Source: Bifidobacterium reuteri DSM 23975
GTDB lineage: Bacteria > Actinomycetota > Actinomycetes > Actinomycetales > Bifidobacteriaceae
DNA length: 64,000 nucleotides
NCBI RefSeq assembly: GCF_000741695.1
Contig: NZ_JGZK01000017.1
Location: 1 to 64,000 of the forward strand
Direction: 5' to 3'
Positions within the stretch are counted from its first letter, which is position 1. Every line of letters starts with the position of its first letter. Made by a program: the position numbers and the translations under genes. Below the pieces are notes generated by a model. The model had not been told where the DNA came from and ran no database searches. It worked only from the letters and a program-made list of their open reading frames with translations. Positions 33,219 to 41,288 of this stretch are shown one piece after another.

Positions 33219-35173
33219 TGAGTGATTCCAGCAACGTCCGCGTCTCCCCGACAACCGATGACTCTCTGATGGCTGATGTCCCTCCAACTGCCGATGGTTC
33301 CGATAGCACCGCGAGCGACGCCACCGCCACGTCCTCCGGCACCGCCACGCCCTCTGGCACCAATCCAACGTCTGATTCCCGCCCCGGTCCCAGCGCCAAT
33401 CCCGATTCCGGTACCGGCCCCGATAACCAACCCAGCTCCAATGCGGCATGGCGCATGCTGCATCCCGCCGCGCTGATCGTGGGACTGGCGGAAACCATCA
33501 AAGGCGTGGTGGGCCTGTTCCTCGGCCTGCTCATCATCATGAGGGAGCATCTGTCACCGCTGGTCATTGTGCTGATTATCATCGGCGTGACCTTGGTGGC
33601 GCTGTCCCAGCCCGCCGTCGCCTGGTTCACGACCAGATACCGGCTCGGGAACGATGCGCTGTCGTTCAAATCCGGCCTGTTCTTCCGCAAGAACCGCACC
33701 ATCAGCTATGGTTCGATTCACGCCATCAACAGTGCGGCACCTGTGTATCTGCAGCCGTTCGACGTCGTGCGCCTCACCGTTTCGGCGGCCGGTGCCATGG
33801 ATACGGACATTCGTTTGGACGCGGTGCCCGCCGCACTGCAGCTTGAACTGGAGCGGTTGCGGGCGGCCGCGCGAGAATCAAGCCCAGCGGCCCTGTCGGA
33901 AGCCTCGCCAGCGGCCTCGCCAACGGCTTCCACCGCCTCGCCGGAGGCAATCTCGGATTCCGGCTTAGTCACCGAACGCTACTCCACCGCCGCATCCGAG
34001 CCCACGCCAGCAATCACCATGCACAGGGACACCGCTGCCCCGGCATCATCGTGCAGAGCTTCTGTTCAGACAGCGTCCGCTCAATCCCCCGTGTTCCGTG
34101 CCTCGGTGAGGGACATCGTGCTCTATTCCGTCACGGACATCGGATTCATCGCCGCCGCATTCGTGGTGTACGGGTTCGTGCAGAACGTGCAGGATGTATT
34201 GCCCCGTAAGCTCATGCACGATGCCATGGATTCGTTCGATGCCGTGCTTGCCAGCGGGGTGACGGCGATCCTGCTATTGATCCTCGCCTGCGTGATACTG
34301 CTCATGCTGGTGAGCATCGTCACGTCGCTGCTGCGATTCTATGGGTTCGAGGTCTGGCGTCGCGGCGACGATCTGGTGGTGGTGCGCGGCCTGTTCACAC
34401 GCCATACCACGACGATTCCGGTCAGCCGAATCCAGACGGTGGCGGTGCGGCAATCGCTGTTGCGCCGCCCTTTCCACCTGTGTTCGGTCGGGCTTGGACT
34501 GAGCTCCTCGGTGAACTCGGCCAACGAGGAAAGCGGCATTTCGGCGGCTCGTATCCTGCCGGTGATCAGCACCCGCCGCGTCTACGATGTATTGCGCGTG
34601 ATGCTGCCGGAATGGGATGTACCACAGCTGCCGAGCGAGGCGCGCAGCATCCATAACCCAGGCAGCGCCCCGCTGCGGTATACCGGGCGCGATTTGCTCC
34701 GGTACTATCTCACCATGCCGATTGCCGCCGCTGTAGGCGCGACGGCACTGGTGTGGCTGGGTTCCGAAGCCGGGCCGTTCGTCGGCCTCGAACTCGGAGA
34801 TAACCCGGGCCCAGGGCCTGAACTTGGCTGGCCTTGGTGGATCGCCGTTGTACCAGCGGCTGCAGGATTGTATTGGATTGCGACGCGATGGCTCAAGTCG
34901 CGCACGGAAGGGTACGCCATACTAACAGGCATGCCGATGAACCATAGGATCATGGTGACCGGCAGTATCAGATCGACTACGTATCTTATGGTGACGCGTC
35001 GTGCGCGTGTCCAATCAATCACACGATCCACCGCATTATGGCGCGAACAGCGCGGCATCGAACGTGTGCAGATGTCACTGTTCGTCATGAACGGCATCAA
35101 TGCACTGCAGTTCATGTTCATGCATCGGCCGGACGCAGACGTTCTTGCCGGATGGCTTGAAGACCGGCATTGA
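33218..35173 (+). CDS. Double PH domain membrane protein (YdbT-like)
   Basis: A 651-residue partner of the preceding protein. A Ser/Thr/Pro/Asp-rich N-terminus of about 75 residues is followed by membrane pairs alternating with bPH domains: YRLGNDALSFKSGLFFRKNRTISYGSIHAINSA, then VVVRGLFTRHTTTIPVSRIQTVAVRQSLLRRPF, then a third PH-like block near the C-terminus (RTKSRTEGYAIL region). A variable Ala/Ser/Pro-rich insert (about residues 225-285) splits the first unit. It starts within the TGATG overlap. Function unknown; the YdbT comparison and the neighbouring CPBP protease suggest envelope or bacteriocin tolerance. Confidence 0.86.
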   Translation: MSDSSNVRVSPTTDDSLMADVPPTADGSDSTASDATATSSGTATPSGTNPTSDSRPGPSANPDSGTGPDNQPSSNAAWRMLHPAALIVGLAETIKGVVGLFLGLLIIMREHLSPLVIVLIIIGVTLVALSQPAVAWFTTRYRLGNDALSFKSGLFFRKNRTISYGSIHAINSAAPVYLQPFDVVRLTVSAAGAMDTDIRLDAVPAALQLELERLRAAARESSPAALSEASPAASPTASTASPEAISDSGLVTERYSTAASEPTPAITMHRDTAAPASSCRASVQTASAQSPVFRASVRDIVLYSVTDIGFIAAAFVVYGFVQNVQDVLPRKLMHDAMDSFDAVLASGVTAILLLILACVILLMLVSIVTSLLRFYGFEVWRRGDDLVVVRGLFTRHTTTIPVSRIQTVAVRQSLLRRPFHLCSVGLGLSSSVNSANEESGISAARILPVISTRRVYDVLRVMLPEWDVPQLPSEARSIHNPGSAPLRYTGRDLLRYYLTMPIAAAVGATALVWLGSEAGPFVGLELGDNPGPGPELGWPWWIAVVPAAAGLYWIATRWLKSRTEGYAILTGMPMNHRIMVTGSIRSTTYLMVTRRARVQSITRSTALWREQRGIERVQMSLFVMNGINALQFMFMHRPDADVLAGWLEDRH

Positions 35174-35226
35174 CGGTCAAGCCACCGATCATTCCGCGTT
35201 GGTCTATCGTTTGCGTTGCCTGGGGT

Positions 35227-35484
35227 CTATCGTTTGCGCTGCCTGGGCCGCTGCCGCTTCGACAACATGAAGAACAGTGCCGCCAACGCCAGCAATACTA
35301 TAACCACCACCACAACGCTTGCGATATTCGTTCCTGTGGCCGCCAGCACTTGTTGCACAGGGACCTGAGCGCTTGTATCATCCGCCGCGTAGGCCGGCAT
35401 CGCGCCAAACAGCACAACAACACTCACCAATACGGACAGCACCGCACCCAGCATTGTGATTGACCTACGTATCGGCTTCCTCAC
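35227..35484 (-). CDS. Small secreted protein with LAATG sorting signal
   Basis: 85 residues: a basic start (MRKPIRRS), a signal peptide ending near AMPAYA-ADD, only about 15 mature residues, then LAATGTN, a hydrophobic segment (IASVVVVVIVLLALAALFFML) and a basic tail (SKRQRPRQRKR). This is a cell-wall sorting signal of the LAxTG type recognised by class E sortases of actinobacteria. The GTG start at 35484 has AGGGGG upstream. The mature protein is so short that it may be a peptide signal or the remnant of a larger surface protein. Confidence 0.65.
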   Translation of the reverse strand: MRKPIRRSITMLGAVLSVLVSVVVLFGAMPAYAADDTSAQVPVQQVLAATGTNIASVVVVVIVLLALAALFFMLSKRQRPRQRKR

Positions 35485-35678
35485 CCTGTACCCCCTGTTC
35501 CATGTGTCGCGCCAAGCATCATCGCCCGTCGCGCACAATTGCGTATAACAGATATCAAGTATAGGGGGGGGGAGGGGAAAAACACAATAAAGCCCCCAAG
35601 CGTGTTATTGCAAGGGGGGCATCATACAACGACTACGTAGGTTGAAGCGGGTTCAGACAGCAGACCTATCGAGGCAAA

Positions 35679-35958
35679 AACGCCTCGATCAGCCAACGGG
35701 CCTGGTCCGGCGATTAATGACTCGCCTTACGGCGAGACTCAGTATTGGCCGAGCCGCTGCCGCAGCTCGGCGCAGGCCCTGCTGAGAGCCCACCGGACTC
35801 CCAGCAGCCTGATCGCCAACAGCAATAACAGACTCGCTTACGCGAGACGCAAGCCTACCTTCGTTCGACTATCGTCTCGCTCAGGCCTCACCTACGGACA
35901 GTCCACCGGACTGTCCGCTTAACGGCTCGGCTCAGATAACGCCTCGATCAGCCAACGG
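35679..35958. repeat. 21-bp direct repeats flanking a hairpin-rich insert at the leuD 3' end
   Basis: A perfect 21-base repeat (AACGCCTCGATCAGCCAACG plus G) lies at 35938-35958 inside the last leuD codons and at 35679-35699. The insert between carries the palindromic core CGGACAGTCC/GGACTGTCCG with TAACGGCTCGG (35886-35930), shared with 7.8 kb, plus CTCGCC/GGCGAG and CTCGC/GCGAG hairpins. Left of it, 35540-35678 holds a G8 run and a GCCCCC/GGGGGGC stem. No gene was seen in the whole 447-bp gap. Confidence 0.75.
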
Positions 35959-36624
35959 CCCTGCCCAATTATCCTCTTCGGGCTCGCGGGCGGATTGGAT
36001 TTGTTCTTCGGGCCAGTGCTTGGCGGGGATGGTCTTGGGCTTGAAGGGGAACTTCTCGGCGCGCATCTTCTCGTAGGCGGCGATGTCGTCCTCATGCTGC
36101 AGCGTCAGATCGATGTCGTCGTAGCCGTTCATCAGACGCCAGCGGGTGTAATCGTTCACCTCGAACGGGAGGGTCACGTCTCCGCAGGTCACGGTACAGG
36201 TCTCCAGCGAAACGGTCATTTCACGGCCGGGCTCCTCCTCGAGCAGCTTCCACAGCAGCTCGACGCTCTCCTGCGGCATGATAGCGGCCAGCACGCCGTT
36301 CTTGGCGGTGTTGCCGTAGAAGATGTCGGCGAAGCTCGGCGCGATCACCACACGGAACCCATAATCATGCAGCGCCCACACCGCGTGCTCACGGGAAGAG
36401 CCGATGCCGAATTCGGGACCGGCCACCAGGATCTGCCCTTTACCGGCGTACTCCGGCTTGTTGAGCACGAAGTTCGGATCGCGACGCCATGCGTAGAACA
36501 GCGCATCCTCGAAACCGGACTTGGTCACGCGCTTGAGGAACACGGCCGGAATGATCTGGTCGGTGTCCACATTGGAGCGGCGCAGCGGCACGCCCACACC
36601 GGTCAACGTAGTAAGTTTTTCCAT
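35932..36624 (-). CDS. leuD: 3-isopropylmalate dehydratase small subunit
   Basis: The small subunit of isopropylmalate isomerase, which converts 2- to 3-isopropylmalate in leucine synthesis together with LeuC. The 230 residues begin [32 protein letters not shown] and contain the swivel-domain motif [17 protein letters not shown]. The start at 36624 has AAAGGAC upstream. The 84-bp gap to leuC contains a hairpin element at 36641-36688. The last codons form one arm of a 21-bp duplication, so the final residues may have been altered by an insertion. Confidence 0.96.
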   Translation of the reverse strand: MEKLTTLTGVGVPLRRSNVDTDQIIPAVFLKRVTKSGFEDALFYAWRRDPNFVLNKPEYAGKGQILVAGPEFGIGSSREHAVWALHDYGFRVVIAPSFADIFYGNTAKNGVLAAIMPQESVELLWKLLEEEPGREMTVSLETCTVTCGDVTLPFEVNDYTRWRLMNGYDDIDLTLQHEDDIAAYEKMRAEKFPFKPKTIPAKHWPEEQIQSAREPEEDNWAGPLADRGVI

Positions 36625-36640
36625 AATTGTCCTTTCGGGG

Positions 36641-36688
36641 TCTCTGCCCCACCCGGCGCTGCCGGGAGCCCCCTTCGCAGAGGGGGCC
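36641..36688 (+). repeat. Two-hairpin element between leuC and leuD
   Basis: CCCGGC/GCCGGG hairpin followed by CCCCCT/AGGGGG-type stem. Its middle stem is longer and differs in sequence from other copies but stays fully paired. It lies inside the leuCD operon leader of leuD. Confidence 0.7.
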
Positions 36689-36708
36689 AATACGTAATAG
36701 TTGATGAA

Positions 36709-38112
36709 TCAGAGATCGGCGGGAGAGGAAATGGTACCGCGGATGGCAGTGGCGGCGGCTACGGCCGGAGAGGCCAGATGCGTGCGCGAACCCTTGCCCT
36801 GACGACCTTCGAAGTTGCGGTTCGACGTCGAAATCGAGCGTTCGTCCGGCACCAGCTTGTCCGGGTTCATGCCGAGGCACATCGAGCATCCAGCGTTGCG
36901 CCATTCGGCGCCGAAGTCCTTGAACACCTTGTCAAGGCCCTCTTTCTCCGCCTCAAGACGGACGCGGGAGGACGCCGGTACCACGAGTACGCGGTGGATG
37001 TTCTTCGCCTTGTGGTGGCCCTTCATGATCGCGGCGGCCTGACGCAGGTCGTCGATGCGGCCGTTCGTGCACGAACCGATGAACACGGTGTCCACGGCGA
37101 TGTCCTTAATAGGCATGCCGGGCTTCAATCCCATGTACTTAATCGCGCGCTCGGCGGCGGAACGTTCGGTGGCGTCCGCGATCTTGGCGGGGTCCGGCAC
37201 GTCGGCGGTGATCGGCAGACCCTGACCCGGGTTGGTGCCCCACGTCACATAGGGGCCGAGCTTGGTGGCGTCGATATCCACCACCTTGTCGAACACGGCG
37301 TCGTCATCGGTCTTGAGCGTCTTCCAATACGCCACGGCCTTGTCCCACATCTCGCCTTCGGGCGCGTGCGGACGGCCCTTCAGGTATTCGAACGTGGTCT
37401 CGTCGGGGGCGATCATGCCGGCGCGGGCACCAGCCTCGATGGACATGTTGCACACGGTCATGCGCTCATCCATCGTGAGGTCGCGAATCGCCTCGCCACG
37501 GTATTCGATTACGTAGCCCTGGCCGCCGCCGGTGCCGATCTTGGCGATGATGGCCAGGATGATGTCCTTGGCGGTGGCGTCGGCCGGCAGCTTGCCGTTG
37601 ACGTTGATGGCCATGGTCTTGAACGGCTTCAGGCTCAAGGTCTGCGTCGCCATCACATGTTCCACCTCGGACGTGCCGATGCCGAATGCCAATGCACCGA
37701 ACGCGCCATGGGTGGAGGTGTGCGAGTCACCGCACACGATGGTCATGCCCGGCTGGGTCAAGCCAAGGATCGGCGCGAACGCGTGCACGATGCCCTGATC
37801 GGCGTCGCCCAGCGGATGCAGTCGCACGCCGAATTCCTTGCAGTTCTTCTCCAACGTGCTCAACTGCAGGGCGCTCGTCTTGTCCGGATTCGGGCGATCG
37901 ATGTCAACGGTCGGGGTGTTGTGATCCTCGGTGGCGATGAGCTGATCGACGTGACGCGGCTTACGGCCGGCCAGACGCAAGCCTTCAAACGCCTGCGGGC
38001 TGGTGACTTCGTGCATGAGCATCAAATCGATGTACAGCAGATCGGGAGCGCCGTCGCCGCCCTTGCGCACCAGATGATCGGCCCAGACCTTCTCGGCCAG
38101 TGTCGTTCCCAT
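36709..38112 (-). CDS. leuC: 3-isopropylmalate dehydratase large subunit
   Basis: The 467-residue [4Fe-4S] aconitase-family subunit. It has [26 protein letters not shown] and the cluster cysteines in [14 protein letters not shown] and [13 protein letters not shown]. It acts with LeuD in the cytoplasm. GGAGGA lies before the ATG. A TACAAT hexamer at 38148-38143 (minus strand) suggests a transcript with a leader of about 25 nt. It is divergent from the NdgR/LtbR-type regulator that controls leuCD in other actinobacteria. Confidence 0.97.
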   Translation of the reverse strand: MGTTLAEKVWADHLVRKGGDGAPDLLYIDLMLMHEVTSPQAFEGLRLAGRKPRHVDQLIATEDHNTPTVDIDRPNPDKTSALQLSTLEKNCKEFGVRLHPLGDADQGIVHAFAPILGLTQPGMTIVCGDSHTSTHGAFGALAFGIGTSEVEHVMATQTLSLKPFKTMAINVNGKLPADATAKDIILAIIAKIGTGGGQGYVIEYRGEAIRDLTMDERMTVCNMSIEAGARAGMIAPDETTFEYLKGRPHAPEGEMWDKAVAYWKTLKTDDDAVFDKVVDIDATKLGPYVTWGTNPGQGLPITADVPDPAKIADATERSAAERAIKYMGLKPGMPIKDIAVDTVFIGSCTNGRIDDLRQAAAIMKGHHKAKNIHRVLVVPASSRVRLEAEKEGLDKVFKDFGAEWRNAGCSMCLGMNPDKLVPDERSISTSNRNFEGRQGKGSRTHLASPAVAAATAIRGTISSPADL

Positions 38113-38328
38113 AGTGTTCCTCCAAAAAATTCCGCGCGAGGTATTGTATTCGCGCCTTGTTCGTGGTATAAGCCTATGTGGTCAGGTGAGGTGCGGCTTC
38201 ACTCAGGCCGGATACTGAGATAGCGGTGCCTCGCGAACGGCGCTCCTTGCCGTCATATGGCGATCGCGCCATGACGTTGTGGCAATTTCGCGGCGTACAA
38301 GACACCGCGGTGATGCCTGCCACCGTCT

Positions 38329-38342
38329 ATATGTCGACATAT
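38329..38342. promoter_or_regulatory. ATATGTCGACATAT palindrome in the leuC-ndgR spacer
   Basis: A perfect 14-bp palindrome midway in the 396-bp divergent spacer. It may be a regulator site for leuCD. Inferred from symmetry and position only. Confidence 0.4.
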
Positions 38343-38470
38343 CCGACGCCATCTTGGCGTTGCGTCGGCGGCGACTCAGGCGATGACTTGATTGTGAGCG
38401 CGCACAACGATTCTCCATCAACGGGAGTCCGCTTCACCGGTGATCACCTCGTGAGACACTTCCCTGATTT

Positions 38471-38493
38471 GCCATTTCACAATGTGAGATGGC
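38471..38493. promoter_or_regulatory. 23-bp near-perfect palindrome overlapping the ndgR promoter
   Basis: GCCATTTCAC (38471-38480) is matched in reverse by GTGAGATGGC (38484-38493) with one mismatch. It covers the -35 zone; CATAAT (38493-38498) is the likely -10. Transcription would begin about 5 bases before or at the ATG (38509), and no Shine-Dalgarno is present, suggesting a leaderless mRNA and autoregulation. Confidence 0.55.
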
Positions 38494-38508
38494 ATAATCG
38501 CGTATATT

Positions 38509-39327
38509 ATGACTGATTCCCAAGAAGAACCATTAGCAACCGACCCTGCCGTGACCGAAACACTTGACAACGCTCCGGCAGTCGCCACTCCATCCGCATC
38601 GGATGACGGAGAAATCCACTCCGGCGTCGGCGTACTTGACAAAACCGTGAAGATTCTCGACGCACTCGAATCTGGACCGTCCACGCTCGGCCAGCTCGTG
38701 GCCGCCACCGGATTGGCCCGCCCGACCGCGCATCGTCTGGCAATCGCGCTCGAACGCCATCGTTTTGTGCTGCGCGACCAGCATGGACGTTTCGTACTGG
38801 GTTCCCGTTTTGCCGAGCTCGCCGCAGCGGCCGGCGAGGATCGTCTGCTCACCGCGGCCGGCCCGATCTTGCAGACGCTGCTCGACCGCACCGGTGAATC
38901 CGCGCAGATCTACCGCCGTCAGGGCGATCAGCGCGTCTGCATCGCCGCAGTGGAACGCGTCTCCGGCCTGCGCGATTCGATCCCGGTGGGCGCCATGCTC
39001 TCGATGGAAGCCGGCTCCGCAGCCCAAATCCTGCTCGCGTGGGAGGATTCCGAACGCCTCCACCAGGGCCTGCGCCATGCCAAGTTCACCGCAACAAAGC
39101 TCGCCGCCGTGCGCAAGCGCGGATGGTCCGAATCGGTGAACGAACGCGAGGAGGGCGTGTGCTCCATCTCCGCCCCGATCCGCAACGCCTCCGGCCAGGT
39201 CATCGCCGCGATTTCCATCTCCGGGCCGACCGGACGCATGGGTGCCGCGCCGGGTCGCCGTTACGCCCCGCTGGTGATGGCCGCCGGCAAGTACCTCACC
39301 GAAGCGCTAGTCAAGGCAGTCCGATAG
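38509..39327 (+). CDS. ndgR: IclR-family regulator of leucine biosynthesis (NdgR/LtbR type)
   Basis: A 272-residue regulator. A 40-residue acidic N-terminus precedes a winged helix-turn-helix (VLDKTVKILDALESGPSTLGQLVAATGLARPTAHRLAIALERHRFV) and the IclR effector domain (SGLRDSIPVGAMLSMEAGSAAQILLAW, REEGVCSISAPIRNASGQVIAAISISGP). NdgR in Streptomyces and LtbR in Corynebacterium lie divergent from leuCD and regulate it; the same arrangement here supports the assignment. The N-terminal acidic extension is longer than in those homologues. Confidence 0.9.
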   Translation: MTDSQEEPLATDPAVTETLDNAPAVATPSASDDGEIHSGVGVLDKTVKILDALESGPSTLGQLVAATGLARPTAHRLAIALERHRFVLRDQHGRFVLGSRFAELAAAAGEDRLLTAAGPILQTLLDRTGESAQIYRRQGDQRVCIAAVERVSGLRDSIPVGAMLSMEAGSAAQILLAWEDSERLHQGLRHAKFTATKLAAVRKRGWSESVNEREEGVCSISAPIRNASGQVIAAISISGPTGRMGAAPGRRYAPLVMAAGKYLTEALVKAVR

Positions 39328-39331
39328 GCCA

Positions 39332-40645
39332 CTAGTTGAACAGACCGGTCAGGCGGCTCCAGAGCGACGGCTTGCGTAGCAGATCGTCACCTTCGCCCTC
39401 GCCTGGAGCTGACTGGTTCAGCGCATAGGTGTACGCCTGCTTGGAGCTGGGCTTGCCTACCAGCTCCTCGAATTCCAGCAACTGCGTACGCGGCTCATAG
39501 GGGTGACGCGCATCGAATTCGATCAGTCTCGTGGCGCGTTTGCCGGGCGCCGGACCGTAAGTGTTGAATCCGCAGGTGGGTGTGGCGATCAACATCAGTC
39601 CCTGATAGTCGCCCACGAACCCATTGCGATGGTCATGGCCTGCGGCCACCGCGAAGTAGCCATCGTTCTGCTGCAGAATCGCGAACTCCCCCGACCGGTC
39701 AGGACAGGAGATACCCTCCCCCAGATACCCGCCGGGCTGGGTGCGCTGCTCGTCGAGGATGTAATAGGTATCGGCATGATCGCGATACCCCTGCATGGCG
39801 TATGCCGTGTTCGACGGCACCGGCTTGAGCACGTGGTAGTACTCCGGCAGCGGCATGTGCTGGAATACCATCGACCGCACCGGCGCATTCGCAGACGCGC
39901 CCTGCGCCGATGAAGCCGACCCGGCAGCCTCCTCGCCGCCGCCATCACTCAACAATGACGGCACCTGCCTCAGGAAGTCCAACGTCCGGACGGACGGTGC
40001 GCCAAAGCCACCGCCACGGGCATAATCACCGGAATTCACAATCACCAAACCCAACACATTGCGGGTATCGGATACATCTCGCACCGGCAGCGCCAAGGTA
40101 CCGGGTTCACATGTATATATGGTCTGGTCAGGCAGCAACGTATCGGCCGCATTCACGCAGCCGGGGAACTCACGGTAGATCGCATCCAATTCCTCATTGT
40201 CGAGGCCGCATTGGAAATCATGATTGCCGTAGGTCACCACCCACGGTACCTTGCGCTCCTCGAGAGGCGCGACGAACTGTGCGATAGCGCCGCGCACCAG
40301 CGTGCGCGTCTTGTCCAACGCACTACGGCCGATGGGTTCCTTGCTCCAGCGCCGCTTCTTGAACGACCCCGCGAAGTCCGGGCCGAACCCGGCGATCTGG
40401 TTGCCCGAGAACACCACCAAATCAGGTCGTGTGGCGTCGACGCTCGCCGCCAGCAACGATACCGTGTCCTTGGCGATTTTCGCCCCATCCTGGATATCCG
40501 CCGCCTGCAGAACGCGGAATTTACCGGATGTATGGAACTGCAGTCTGCCCAGACGCGCGGAGATGGAAACCGGACGGCCATCATCGGCATCGGCCGGTTT
40601 GATACGAGGTTTGAAACCTTCAGGCGTTCGCTGTGTTTCCGTCAT
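39332..40645 (-). CDS. Calcineurin-like metallophosphoesterase
   Basis: 437 residues with a metallophosphoesterase fold: FRVLQAADIQDG (first metal aspartates), VVFSGNQIAG at the usual GD motif, VTYGNHD (the GNHD motif) and histidines in VFQHMPLPEYY and AAGHDHRNGF. The usual GD is GN here, so one metal ligand is altered. Related proteins hydrolyse phosphodiesters of unknown identity. The start at 40645 follows GTGGAGG; the 117-codon upstream extension crosses a terminator and is rejected. Its TAG stop overlaps a CTAG. Confidence 0.83.
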   Translation of the reverse strand: MTETQRTPEGFKPRIKPADADDGRPVSISARLGRLQFHTSGKFRVLQAADIQDGAKIAKDTVSLLAASVDATRPDLVVFSGNQIAGFGPDFAGSFKKRRWSKEPIGRSALDKTRTLVRGAIAQFVAPLEERKVPWVVTYGNHDFQCGLDNEELDAIYREFPGCVNAADTLLPDQTIYTCEPGTLALPVRDVSDTRNVLGLVIVNSGDYARGGGFGAPSVRTLDFLRQVPSLLSDGGGEEAAGSASSAQGASANAPVRSMVFQHMPLPEYYHVLKPVPSNTAYAMQGYRDHADTYYILDEQRTQPGGYLGEGISCPDRSGEFAILQQNDGYFAVAAGHDHRNGFVGDYQGLMLIATPTCGFNTYGPAPGKRATRLIEFDARHPYEPRTQLLEFEELVGKPSSKQAYTYALNQSAPGEGEGDDLLRKPSLWSRLTGLFN

Positions 40646-40805
40646 GCCTCCACTGTACACATGCACGCTCAATACCGGGTTCCCGTGGTTTCCCCGAGTC
40701 TCCCAGATTTCCCATTGCGCGAGAATAACCATCACTAACGGCCGCCCAGCGCGATACCGCCAACACACCGAGGAAGGGCCCCACCCCCGTACAAAACAGG
40801 CAAAG

Positions 40806-40833
40806 AAAAAGGCCCGCCGGAGCGGGCCTTTTC
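40806..40833. terminator. Rho-independent terminator in a divergent spacer
   Basis: AAGGCCCGC (40809-40817), loop CGGA, GCGGGCCTT (40822-40830), with T tracts possible on both strands. Both neighbouring genes start away from it, so it serves neither. The 643-bp spacer (40646-41288) has no convincing ORF; a small RNA or lost gene is possible. A TGCGG-TTCGAAC-CCGTA block near 41087 mimics a tRNA T-arm but no tRNA fold surrounds it. Confidence 0.75.
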
Positions 40834-41288
40834 TACAAGTTCCACAGCATAGAGCAGAATCTCTGCACAACATCATCGTTGCAACGGTAAGTCTTTCCAA
40901 TGCCCGTCCAACGTAACAGTCCTCGTGACCATACACTATTTGTGGGCTCTGCTCTGTTCTGTTTTCCTTGTACCTCATAATGTATTCGCGCATCACCGAT
41001 GCCGCAAGCCGCGCATCGCGGATGTTCGATTTTTATCACAACTGTTCATTCGCACAGGCTCAACGCCGGTAAACGAATGGTTGAGTGCGGTTCGAACCCG
41101 TACAATGTTCGCTTTCGTTCCTTCCAGAGCCGCCGTCGGCGTGTCGCCCAACCGCCAACAATCGACCGACCACAATTAGCCGCCCAGCATCCATCCGGCG
41201 CCCGAGACTGCGACACCAATATGAACGGAGTCTGAACTCTCGCGAGTAACCCCCGTATACGGCCACGCCAAAGCATACGATATAAGCT

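Noticed and set aside
35679-35958. Integrated phage or plasmid att sites around leuD
   Set aside because: The insert is about 240 bp with no integrase; the repeat is kept as a small-element duplication instead.
40646-40996. 117-codon N-terminal extension of the metallophosphoesterase
   Set aside because: It crosses a strong terminator and lacks conserved character; a GTGGAGG precedes the internal ATG at 40645.
41070-41105. tRNA-like T-arm near 41087
   Set aside because: TGCGG-TTCGAAC-CCGTA pairs, but no acceptor, D or anticodon arm fits around it.
40925-41179. 84-codon ORF upstream of ppk
   Set aside because: No ribosome-binding site, no domain, and several overlapping frames of equal quality.
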